6,165 nt of DNA from Kiritimatiellaceae bacterium (lineage in GTDB: Bacteria; Verrucomicrobiota; Kiritimatiellia; Kiritimatiellales; Pontiellaceae). A program made the translations under genes and the position numbers. Positions 1-5,568 of the stretch are shown here, piece after piece. The notes beneath the pieces were generated by a model that was given only the letters and a program-made list of their open reading frames with translations, had not been told where the DNA came from and did not search any database. Location: contig NZGU01000017.1 of the NCBI GenBank assembly GCA_002691095.1, positions 69,054 through 75,218 of the forward strand, given 5' to 3'. Within the stretch, counting starts at the first letter, position 1. Every line of letters starts with the position of its first letter.

Positions 1-107
1 TGGGTTTGCTCTGTTGCTGTCGGAAAGGTGGGGTTGTGGCAGGTGGTTTGTTTGAGGGGTATAGGGTGCCTTTGCTGTGTGAACGAATGAAAGAATGATG
101 ATTAAAG
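1..107. other. Left flank without an assignable gene
   Basis: No gene can be named here. Two + frames are open from the window edge: one ends in TGA at 88-90, the other in TGA at 96-98, nine bases before manA. The second could be the C-terminus of an upstream operon partner, ending in residues like VPLLCERMKE, but its Cys-rich start and the general G/T richness make a chance open frame equally likely. A four-codon reading ATG AAA GAA TGA (87-98) lies just ahead of manA. No clear promoter is seen. Confidence 0.3.
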
Positions 108-1073
108 ATGAGATTGTATCCTTTAACGTTTAAGCCGGTGTATAAAGATTATCCGTGGGGCAATACTCGTTTGCCGGAGTTGCTTGGGCGGTCGGCGCCG
201 GAGGGCATTTATGCTGAGTCGTGGGAGGTTTCGACGCATCGGGATGGGGAGAGCTTTGTGGCGAATGGCGAATGGGCGGGTAGGGCTTTTTCTGATGTGT
301 TGAAGGTGTGTAGCAAGGAGCTGCTGGGCAGTGCTGTTGAGGGGGATGATTTTCCGCTACTCATTAAAATTATTGATGCGGCGCATCCGCTGAGTGTGCA
401 GGTGCATCCGAACAATGGAAATGCGGCTGAGGTGCAGGGCGAGCCGAAGACGGAGATGTGGTATTTTCTACATGAGGAGCCGGCAAAAATTTATTGTGGC
501 TTGGAGCCGGGTACTACGCGTGAGGATTTTGAGAGCGCGATAGAGCGGGCGGATGTTGAATCGATTCTTCGCACGGTTCCGGCGCACCGGGGTGAAGCGG
601 TGTTTGTGCCGGGAGGACGGGTGCATGCGATTGATGCGGGTTGTTTGATTTTGGAGATTCAGCAGAATTCGAATACTACCTATCGGGTCTACGATTGGGG
701 GCGAATGGGGCACGATGGAAAACCGCGGGAGCTGCATATTGATAAGGCGTTGCGGGTGATCGATTTTGAGGATGCAGCGGATCCGATTTGTGAGCCGGTG
801 CCACGAACAGAGCGAATCAGCAATGTGTGTACCTCCGACTACTTTGTGTTGGATGAGCTACGGGTTGATGGGTCGCTGGAGTTGGTGGCGGATGGAAGCT
901 CTTTCCATGCGTTGTTTAGCGCGGATGCGGGTTTTGAGATTGCGTATGGGGGTGGATATGTGGAGTCGGTGGCGCGTGGATCGTCGGTCCTGATCCCTGC
1001 TTGTTTGGGTGCTTATAGGGTGAAGCCGGCGGGGGCTGCTTGTCTGCTGAAGACGTCGGTTCCGGTGAAATAA
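108..1073 (+). CDS. manA: Mannose-6-phosphate isomerase, class I
   Basis: This cytoplasmic zinc enzyme interconverts mannose 6-phosphate and fructose 6-phosphate, linking mannose use or GDP-mannose synthesis to glycolysis. The 321 residues match the short bacterial (Bacillus-like) type I phosphomannose isomerase. The cupin metal site is visible: LSVQVHPNN (residues 95-103, Gln98 and His100), GEPKTEMW (111-118, Glu116) and PGGRVHAI (168-175, His173). The motif EIQQNSNTTYRVYDWGR (183-199) follows and carries the conserved active-site Arg193. The N-terminal YPWGNTRL stretch is also typical. The ATG at 108 is the first usable start, because the in-frame ATG at 87 runs into TGA at 96. No good Shine-Dalgarno sequence precedes it. 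The gene converges on the SnoaL-like gene with 21 bases between stops and no hairpin terminator. Codons favour G/T at third positions. Function is confident; whether it serves catabolism or cell-surface sugar synthesis cannot be read here. Confidence 0.95.
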   Translation: MRLYPLTFKPVYKDYPWGNTRLPELLGRSAPEGIYAESWEVSTHRDGESFVANGEWAGRAFSDVLKVCSKELLGSAVEGDDFPLLIKIIDAAHPLSVQVHPNNGNAAEVQGEPKTEMWYFLHEEPAKIYCGLEPGTTREDFESAIERADVESILRTVPAHRGEAVFVPGGRVHAIDAGCLILEIQQNSNTTYRVYDWGRMGHDGKPRELHIDKALRVIDFEDAADPICEPVPRTERISNVCTSDYFVLDELRVDGSLELVADGSSFHALFSADAGFEIAYGGGYVESVARGSSVLIPACLGAYRVKPAGAACLLKTSVPVK

Positions 1074-1094
1074 GTTCTCTGGGTGGAGGCGTGC

Positions 1095-1466
1095 TTAGTG
1101 GGGGAGTAGTGAGGAGTGGTGTTCTGCGATCAACCAGCGATCTTCTTGTTGAGCATATACAAAGGTGAATCGTGCGGTTGCTGTTGTGCCGTCTTCAAAC
1201 GCAAAGGAGTAGATGCCTGAGTTGATGGCTAATGCGTCATATATTCTGACGTTTGATTCGAGGAGGGTGCCTACGGGGCCTTTGGCGAGAAAGTGTACAA
1301 AATAGTCTTCTATTTCTGCGTGATTGTGCCGGACTTGGTTCGAGAGCGTGGGCAGTAAGATACTGCCGTGTCCATAGAGGGCTGAAACTTTTTTAGGTTC
1401 TCGCGTCTGCAGTGCATGGTTCCATTGATCAAAAAGAGCTATAATGTTTTCTTCGTTGTGATTCAT
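1095..1466 (-). CDS. SnoaL-like / CaMKII-association-domain small protein
   Basis: This is a 123-residue single-domain protein of the NTF2/SnoaL-like superfamily, resembling the group usually named SgcJ/EcaC family or CaMKII association domain (DUF4440-like). The visible hallmarks are an N-terminal amphipathic helix with the FDQWNHALQT stretch (12-21), ALYGHGSILLPTLSNQVR (29-46), a helix EIEDYFVHFLAKGPVGT (51-67), and strands ending in ARFTFVYAQQEDRWLIAEHHSSLLP (98-122). The fold is a cone-shaped alpha+beta barrel that often dimerises around a pocket; the ligand and reaction of this subgroup are not known to me. No signal peptide is seen, so it is likely cytoplasmic. A good AAGGAG (1474-1479, minus strand) lies seven bases before the ATG. 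The gene follows tRNA-Tyr on the same strand by 39 bases and may share its transcript. It is poorer in GC and less strand-skewed than its neighbours, which may mean a later arrival. Confidence 0.85.
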   Translation of the reverse strand: MNHNEENIIALFDQWNHALQTREPKKVSALYGHGSILLPTLSNQVRHNHAEIEDYFVHFLAKGPVGTLLESNVRIYDALAINSGIYSFAFEDGTTATARFTFVYAQQEDRWLIAEHHSSLLPH

Positions 1467-1505
1467 GAAGAGACTCCTTGTTGGGTGCTGGTTAACCGGA
1501 AAAAA

Positions 1506-1590
1506 TGGTGGTGGGAGAAGGATTCGAACCTTCGAACTCAGAGAGGGCAGATTTACAGTCTGCTGCGTTTAACCACTTCGCTATCCCACC
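1506..1590 (-). tRNA. tRNA-Tyr (anticodon GUA), CCA encoded
   Basis: Read on the minus strand, the gene folds as a class II tRNA. The acceptor stem is GGTGGGA with TCCCACC, the discriminator is A, and CCA is encoded (1506-1508). The D arm is GCG/CGC, and the anticodon stem GCAGA/TCTGC encloses the loop CTGTAAA, giving anticodon GTA (complement at 1554-1556). A 13-base long variable arm follows, then a T arm GAAGG-TTCGAAT-CCTTC. The long variable arm together with GUA identifies tyrosine. Six T residues (complement of 1500-1505) follow the 3' end directly, but there is no separate terminator hairpin. The SnoaL-like gene starts 39 bases further on. The 3' end of the tRNA is not duplicated elsewhere in the window, so there is no evidence of an integrated element. 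Confidence 0.97.
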
Positions 1591-1609
1591 GATTTCGGCA
1601 AAGGTGAAT

Positions 1610-1637
1610 AAAATACTCGAAAACGGGATGATGTCTA
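1610..1637 (-). promoter_or_regulatory. Probable sigma-70-type promoter of tRNA-Tyr
   Basis: On the minus strand TAGACA (1632-1637, five of six matches to TTGACA) is followed after 16 bases by TATTTT (1610-1615, four of six matches to TATAAT). Transcription would begin near position 1603, leaving a leader of about a dozen bases before the mature tRNA 5' end at 1590, as expected for a tRNA gene. This spacing is the main support. The octamer GATTTCGG occurs on the + strand at both 1591-1598 and 1641-1648, flanking the promoter; its meaning is unknown. Confidence 0.45.
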
Positions 1638-1680
1638 CCTGATTTCGGAGAAAATGTGTGGGTTGGCTGGTGGGGCGGGG

Positions 1681-2574
1681 TTAGAAGAGTGTGGGGGGGT
1701 ATTGTCCGGATTGGTGTAGTTGGTTGAGGGCGTGCTGGACGTGGGGTTTGTCGTTGGCGTAGGTGATGCCAAACCAGGGGCTGTTGCAGGCGAGTACTTG
1801 GACCTGTGTTTGATGGGTGTTGATTTGGTTGGCAATGATGGTGGGGATATACCATTCGGCGGTGAGGGGGTTTTCTGCTTGTTGGAGAAATGATGTGAAT
1901 TGGGTTTCGAGCTGGTGGATGAAGGAGGGGGGAAAGCCCCAGAAGTTCATGGAACAGATGTCGGTTTCTTGCAAGGGGTGGGGTTGGTCGTTTTCGATGT
2001 AGACGATTTGTTGGTCGGCTTGTCGTTGAATGTGGGTGCGTTCGGTGATGGTTTTGAGGTATCCGTTCTGGAGCTGGCAGATGCCGCGGGAGACGTGTCC
2101 GTGTGCGGAGAGGGTGTTGTTGAGGGGGTAGCCGACCATGCAACTTTGATGATCTTGCAGGGTGAGGAGGGCTTGATGGATGGTTTGATAGGCGGGGGCG
2201 CCGTAGAAGTCGTCGGCGTTTTGAACGGCGAAGGGTTCGTTGATGAGGTGTTGGCAGGTGAGAACGGCGTGGGCGGTGCCCCAGGGTTTGGTGCGTCCGG
2301 GGGGGAGGGAGCGTCCGGCGGGTAGGGCGTCGAGTTCTTGAAAGGCGTAGTGGATTTGGATGTGGGTTTCAAAGCGGCTGCCTACTTGCTGCTTAAAGGC
2401 GTCTTCGAAATCGCGTCGGATCACGAAGATGACGGAGGTGAAGCCGGCTTGGAGGGCGTCGTAGACGGCGTATTCGATGAGGGTTTCGCCGTTGGGGCCG
2501 AGGGCATCCATTTGTTTGAGGCCGCCGTAACGGCTGCCCATGCCGGCGGCCATGATGATTAGTGTGGTGTTCAT
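1681..2574 (-). CDS. Nucleotidyltransferase (sugar-1-phosphate NTP-transferase type)
   Basis: This is a 297-residue GT-A-fold enzyme of the NTP_transferase family, predicted to join a nucleoside triphosphate to a sugar 1-phosphate and release pyrophosphate. The N-terminal nucleotide loop is LIIMAAGMGSRYGGLKQ (5-21), with the Gly-rich turn and the Arg and Lys typical of the family. PWGTAHAVL (97-105) is the conserved base-contacting stretch, and NADDFYG (119-125) carries the acidic pair expected to bind Mg2+. MNFWGF (209-214) lies in the sugar-binding half. Homologues of this subgroup are usually annotated only as nucleotidyltransferase and often sit beside a sugar or amino-sugar kinase; none is adjacent on this strand. 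Base and sugar specificity cannot be assigned. AGAGGAA (2578-2584) lies three to five bases before the ATG. It diverges from the PfkB-type kinase across only 47 bases. Its codons end strongly in C/A, opposite to the + strand genes. Confidence 0.88.
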   Translation of the reverse strand: MNTTLIIMAAGMGSRYGGLKQMDALGPNGETLIEYAVYDALQAGFTSVIFVIRRDFEDAFKQQVGSRFETHIQIHYAFQELDALPAGRSLPPGRTKPWGTAHAVLTCQHLINEPFAVQNADDFYGAPAYQTIHQALLTLQDHQSCMVGYPLNNTLSAHGHVSRGICQLQNGYLKTITERTHIQRQADQQIVYIENDQPHPLQETDICSMNFWGFPPSFIHQLETQFTSFLQQAENPLTAEWYIPTIIANQINTHQTQVQVLACNSPWFGITYANDKPHVQHALNQLHQSGQYPPTLF

Positions 2575-2621
2575 CTGTTCCTCTGTTGATTTACGAGTTT
2601 CTTTGTGGGCGATAAGACACT

Positions 2622-3557
2622 ATGTTTTTCATTATGTCAGCATCTTTTGAGAGTATCAGTTTTGGGTTTGCACCGGCGCTTCAGAAAAGTTCGGTGTTTG
2701 ATGAGGTTCGATTGGGGGAGGTGAACCGGGCGTGTTCGACCGATTGGGGGGTTGGGGGAAAGGGGGCAAATGTGGCGCGGATGGTGGTGCAGTTGGGCGG
2801 TCGCTCGCGGTTGCTGGGGTTCAGCGGTGGGGCGAACGGTAGGCGGTATGAAGCGTTGCTGAGGGAAGAGGGTGTTGTGCATGAGCATGTGGCAGTGGCG
2901 GGGGAGACGCGGATTTGTCATACACTTTTGCAATCGGATGGTGCGCTGACAACCGAGTTGGTGGAGGAGATGCCGGGGGTGACGGCAGCGGATGAGGCGG
3001 CGATGTGGGAGCTGATTACGTCGTTTGATCTGCGGGGTGTGCATGCGTTGTCTGGGAAGTTGCCGGCGGGTCTTTCGGTCGATTTTTATGCGCGTATTTG
3101 CGGGGTGATTCGTGAGCAGGGGGGGCGGGCCATTTTGGATACGCAGGGGGAGCCGTTGCGATGGGCGTGGGAGCAGGCGCCGTTTGTGAAACTGAATCGG
3201 GAGGAGTTGACTCGGACGGTGGGCGTGGCGGATGTGGTTGAGGCGGGTCGGTTGGCGCTGGAGGCGGGGGCTAGTGGGTTGTTGGTGACCGATGGGGCTG
3301 AGATGGCGATGTTTTTTACGGGGGAGGAGCGGTTTCGGATTGAGCCGGTTGGGGTGCAGACGGTGAATCCGGTGGGCAGTGGCGATGCGGTGACGGCGGG
3401 GATGGTGGTGGCGTTGCAGCGGGGAGAGTCGTTGGAGGATGCGGTGCGGTTGGGTATGGCTTGTGGTGCTTCGAATGCGGCGCAAATGGCGTGTGGGGTG
3501 ATTGATCGGGATCAGGTGATGGCGTTGCGGGAGCGGGTGGTGCTGGAGCGGATTTAG
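2622..3557 (+). CDS. PfkB-family hexose kinase, 1-phosphofructokinase/LacC-like
   Basis: This ribokinase-fold enzyme is predicted to phosphorylate a sugar or sugar phosphate with ATP, in the FruK/LacC/Pfk-2 branch. Visible motifs, counted from the 2622 start, are LGEVNRA (31-37), the glycine motif GVGGKGANVAR (43-53), HALSGKLPAG (141-150, corresponding to SGSLPPG of FruK), FVKLNREEL (188-196) and the anion-hole/catalytic NPVGSGDA (249-256) with base Asp255. At the substrate site FAPALQK (16-22) stands where Pfk-2, FruK and LacC have a PxxD motif, so the usual sugar-binding Asp is Gln; the true substrate is therefore uncertain. Two starts are possible, 2622 and 2634 (giving MSASFESIS). The shorter protein fits family N-termini better, but neither has a clear Shine-Dalgarno sequence. 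The stop overlaps that of convergent yacP. Codon use is extremely G-rich. Confidence 0.88.
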   Translation: MFFIMSASFESISFGFAPALQKSSVFDEVRLGEVNRACSTDWGVGGKGANVARMVVQLGGRSRLLGFSGGANGRRYEALLREEGVVHEHVAVAGETRICHTLLQSDGALTTELVEEMPGVTAADEAAMWELITSFDLRGVHALSGKLPAGLSVDFYARICGVIREQGGRAILDTQGEPLRWAWEQAPFVKLNREELTRTVGVADVVEAGRLALEAGASGLLVTDGAEMAMFFTGEERFRIEPVGVQTVNPVGSGDAVTAGMVVALQRGESLEDAVRLGMACGASNAAQMACGVIDRDQVMALRERVVLERI

Positions 3558-4027
3558 AGGTCGTGGGGAAAAATGTCGCCGAGGGTTGGTTTTTGGGCGG
3601 GTTTCATTTTGGTGGAGTAGGTGGGTGTGCTGCGTTTGATGGAGCATTGATCGAGAAAGTCTTCGGCCGATCGAACGGAAGCTCCGGCGCTGAGAACGGT
3701 TTGCTGTTCGAGGCGGTCGGAGGTGACAACACAGATGCGGTGCGGGTTATCGGCTTTGAGGACAAGCTGTTCAATGAGGCCGTCGGCCGTGAGTTTGGCG
3801 GGGGCGTATTGTACATCGATGGTTCCGGTGCTGAGCGCGCTATCGCTGCCGCGGTTTTGTCCGTCGAAGACGACGGTGGTTTTGGAGGCCAGTCGCTCGG
3901 AGTAGGGTTCGATGAGCCGGATGAGGGCGGTGCGTGCTTGTTCTTGGCTTTGGTTCATGAGGGCGACGAGGTGGGGTTGCTTGTGCAGCAGGTTGTGTCC
4001 GTCGATGATGAGCCAGTCGGGTTGCAT
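3554..4027 (-). CDS. yacP: YacP/Rae1-like NYN-domain endoribonuclease
   Basis: This 157-residue protein matches the YacP (DUF901) branch of the NYN/PIN-like nucleases. In Bacillus subtilis the family member Rae1 enters the ribosomal A site and cleaves mRNA during translation; the same role here is an inference. Expected acidic residues are seen: WLIIDGHNLL (5-14, Asp9), TVVFDGQNRG (51-60, Asp55) and ICVVTSDRLEQ (98-108, Asp104). The helix LTADGLIEQLVLKA (79-92) and the segment SAEDFLDQ (120-127) complete the core, and a basic, Pro-containing tail follows (131-157). The frame stays open upstream to 4180, but that part lies inside efpL and is Arg/His-rich shadow; the ATG at 4027 begins the real homology. 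The start overlaps the efpL stop as TAATG with no Shine-Dalgarno sequence, so translation probably depends on ribosomes finishing efpL. Its TAA also overlaps the stop of the opposing kinase gene by design or chance. Confidence 0.88.
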   Translation of the reverse strand: MQPDWLIIDGHNLLHKQPHLVALMNQSQEQARTALIRLIEPYSERLASKTTVVFDGQNRGSDSALSTGTIDVQYAPAKLTADGLIEQLVLKADNPHRICVVTSDRLEQQTVLSAGASVRSAEDFLDQCSIKRSTPTYSTKMKPAQKPTLGDIFPHDL

Positions 4028-4029
4028 TA
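4025..4029 (-). promoter_or_regulatory. TAATG stop/start junction coupling efpL to yacP
   Basis: On the minus strand the efpL stop TAA (4029-4027) and the yacP start ATG (4027-4025) share one A. The 20 bases upstream contain no AGGAGG-like sequence (they read through TATATCTCCCGCGCC), so termination-reinitiation is the likely way yacP is translated. This would fix YacP output as a fraction of EfpL output. The overlap is seen directly; the coupling is inferred. Confidence 0.75.
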
Positions 4030-4593
4030 GGCGCGGGAGATATATTTTTTTTCGCGGGTGTCGATTTTGATGGTTTCGCCTTGCTCGATATATTCGGGAA
4101 CCTGAACCGTGAGTCCGGTGGTGAGGGTGGCGGGTTTTGTGCGGGCGGTGGCGGAGGCGCCTTTTAGGGAGGGCGCACATTCGGTGATTTGTAGTTCGAT
4201 GGTGTCGGGGAGGCGGAGGGTGAGGATTTTTTCGTCGGAGATGAGGGCGAGAATGCCTTCCATGTCTTCGACGAGGAAGGGGAGTAGATCGCTGATCTCG
4301 TCTTGAGTTTGTTCAAACTGTTCGTAGGTTTCGAGGTCCATGAAGCTGTAGCGGTCGCCTTCGACATAGAGGTATTGGACTTCTTTGGTTTCGTAGTGGG
4401 TTTCTTGGAGGGCATCGTCGCTGCGGTAGGTTAGGTCGGTTTTTTGCTGGGTGGAGACGTTGCGAAATCGGACTTTATAGAGGGTGCCGCCGCCGCGGGC
4501 GGTCGGCGATTGTTGGGTGATGTTTTCGACTGTGTGAGGGGAGCCGTCGAGATCGATGACAGATGTTTTTTTGAGGTCGCAGGCTTTTATCAT
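4027..4593 (-). CDS. yeiP: Elongation factor P-like protein, YeiP/EfpL type
   Basis: This 188-residue three-domain EF-P paralogue is expected to bind between the ribosomal P and E sites and relieve stalls at difficult peptide bonds such as polyproline. It matches YeiP (also called EfpL) rather than classical EF-P. The loop QQSPTARGGGTLYKVRF (27-43) has the YeiP form, with Arg33 at the tip where EF-P carries its modified Lys, so no lysine modification is expected. ECAPSLKGASATARTKPATL (138-157) and the ending KYISRA also follow YeiP. The KOW-like domain spans about 1-64, the first OB domain about 66-127 and the last about 130-188; GLTVQVPEYIEQG (160-172) is the EF-P family signature. AAGGA (4601-4605, minus strand) lies seven bases before the ATG. 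The gene is 62 bases downstream of larB and overlaps yacP by one base. Confidence 0.93.
   Translation of the reverse strand: MIKACDLKKTSVIDLDGSPHTVENITQQSPTARGGGTLYKVRFRNVSTQQKTDLTYRSDDALQETHYETKEVQYLYVEGDRYSFMDLETYEQFEQTQDEISDLLPFLVEDMEGILALISDEKILTLRLPDTIELQITECAPSLKGASATARTKPATLTTGLTVQVPEYIEQGETIKIDTREKKYISRA
4045..4052 (-). other. A8 run: possible -1 slippery site near the efpL end
   Basis: The efpL codons GAA AAA AAA (Glu181-Lys182-Lys183) form a run of eight A on the minus strand. In the efpL frame it contains A AAA AAA, which fits the X XXY YYZ pattern of -1 slippery heptamers. The yacP frame is -1 relative to efpL and has no stop here, so a slip would continue as IYLPRL and then straight into YacP Met1, giving a fusion of about 346 residues. 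No upstream Shine-Dalgarno-like stimulator or clear downstream hairpin is visible. RNA polymerase slippage is an alternative. Coincidence is quite possible. Confidence 0.3.
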
Positions 4594-4655
4594 GGCGTAT
4601 TCCTTGTGCTGGGTTTCATGGTTTCGAATGGGGGGGTGGGAATCAAGAGGATTGC

Positions 4656-5402
4656 TTATCGATCTGCATTAATGAGTGCGGCGTTGAAGCCGGCGCCGAA
4701 GCCGTTGTCGATGTTGACGACGGTGATGTTGGAGGAACATGAGTTGAGCATGGTGAGGAGCGGCGCAAGGCCTTGGAGGTGGGCGCCGTATCCTACGGAG
4801 GTGGGAACGGCAATAACGGGGCAGGCGGCGAGTCCGCCGACGACGGAGGGAAGGGCGCCTTCCATGCCGGCTACGGTGACAATGCAGCGGGCTTGTTGGA
4901 TGGTTTCGGTGTGCGCGAGCAGTCGGTGAATACCGGCGACCCCGGCATCGTATATTTTTTCGATGTGGGCACCGGAGATCTGTGCGGTTTCGGCGGCTTC
5001 TTCGGCGACGGGTAGGTCGGCGGTACCTGCGGAGATGATGAGGACATGCCCGGTTTTTTCGCGTTGCGAGGTTTCCAAAAGAATGGTGCGTGCCTGTTCG
5101 TTATAGCGGAGGCGGTTGTCGATGGAGTGGAGTCGTTCGTAGAGGGCTTTTTCGGCGCGGGTGAGGAGCATATCGGCATGGTGCTCTGCCATGTTTTGGT
5201 AGATTTTTTCAACCTGTTCGTGGGTTTTACCCTGACAGAAGATCACTTCGGGATGGCCGGTGCGTAGTGAGCGGTGGTGATCGATTTTAGCAAAGTCCAA
5301 TTCTTGGAAGGGGAGTGATCGTAGTTTTTCGACGGCTTCGGTGGTTTCGACTGTGCCGTTTTTGACGGCTTCGAGCAGTGCTATGATTTTGTCTTTGTCC
5401 AT
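4656..5402 (-). CDS. larB: LarB, nickel-pincer cofactor biosynthesis carboxylase
   Basis: LarB carboxylates the pyridinium ring of nicotinic acid adenine dinucleotide and hydrolyses its phosphoanhydride. This is the first step toward the nickel-pincer nucleotide cofactor of lactate racemase and related LarA enzymes. The 248 residues are full length. An N-terminal region with LDFAKIDHHRSLRTGHPEVIFCQGKT (35-60) precedes a PurE-like domain from about 118. That domain has ISAGTADLPVAEEA (123-136), YDAGVAGIHR (151-160), VAGMEGALPSVVGGL (177-191), PTSVGYGA (200-207) and NSCSSNITVVNIDNGFGAG (220-238). Cys222 corresponds to the cysteine reported to form the substrate adduct in the Lactiplantibacillus enzyme. 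LarB is cytoplasmic. No larC, larE or larA is in the window. An AGAGGAAA-like site (5413-5420) and AGGGAA (5406-5411) precede the ATG. It is probably the first gene of larB-efpL-yacP and diverges from metK. Confidence 0.95.
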   Translation of the reverse strand: MDKDKIIALLEAVKNGTVETTEAVEKLRSLPFQELDFAKIDHHRSLRTGHPEVIFCQGKTHEQVEKIYQNMAEHHADMLLTRAEKALYERLHSIDNRLRYNEQARTILLETSQREKTGHVLIISAGTADLPVAEEAAETAQISGAHIEKIYDAGVAGIHRLLAHTETIQQARCIVTVAGMEGALPSVVGGLAACPVIAVPTSVGYGAHLQGLAPLLTMLNSCSSNITVVNIDNGFGAGFNAALINADR

Positions 5403-5568
5403 TGGTTCCCTGTTTCCTCTGATAAGGAGACAACCTAGTTGGCTGAAGAACGTATTGCAAGTTGAAGTGATCTGTAGATTTTTTAAATTTGTTGTAGATG
5501 TTTGGTGAGGGGTTGGTTAGGATCATATCCATTAATCCGAATAAACGAATATAAAGGAATTTAATAGC
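5403..5568. promoter_or_regulatory. Divergent larB/metK control region
   Basis: These 166 bases must hold both the larB and metK promoters, but no convincing -35/-10 pair stands out. It is the most AT-rich intergenic stretch of the window. Visible elements are TGTAGAT repeated at 5473-5479 and 5493-5499 (20 bases apart, about two helical turns), the small inverted repeat GGAT-CAT-ATCC at 5520-5530, and a tandem CGAATAAA/CGAATATAAA at 5538-5555 that runs into the metK ribosome site AAAGGA (5553-5558). I looked for the common SAM-I type riboswitch ahead of metK and found no matching core. Confidence 0.35.

Noticed and set aside
1490..1497. GGTTAACC palindrome after the tRNA as a terminator
   Set aside because: It has no loop and no following T run on the minus strand; the T6 precedes it, directly after the tRNA.
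1416..1607. Small + strand open frame across the tRNA
   Set aside because: It is the antisense of tRNA-Tyr and of the SnoaL-like gene start, with no protein-family resemblance.
1591..1648. GATTTCGG pair as attachment-site repeats of an integrated element
   Set aside because: Only eight bases are shared, 50 bases apart, and they do not match the tRNA 3' end; no integrase is nearby.
1553..2143. Pro/His/Arg-rich minus-strand open frame
   Set aside because: It runs in another frame of the nucleotidyltransferase and into the tRNA. Its composition is that of a shadow frame in C-rich sequence.
1900..2372. Open frames of about 140 residues on both strands within the nucleotidyltransferase
   Set aside because: Low-complexity Gly/Val or Pro/Ser/Thr translations, typical of shadow frames.
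2637..3647. 336-residue minus-strand open frame opposite the kinase
   Set aside because: Arg/His/Pro-rich with no domain; it is antisense to a gene with clear PfkB motifs. Lack of stops follows from the extreme base skew.
4028..4180. A longer N-terminus for the yacP reading frame
   Set aside because: The extra 51 residues are Arg/His/Pro-rich and lie in the efpL coding region, and YacP homology starts at the ATG at 4027. The open frame matters only for the frameshift idea.
5403..5568. SAM riboswitch upstream of metK
   Set aside because: No SAM-I core or other familiar SAM aptamer pattern could be matched by eye; only short unrelated repeats are present.
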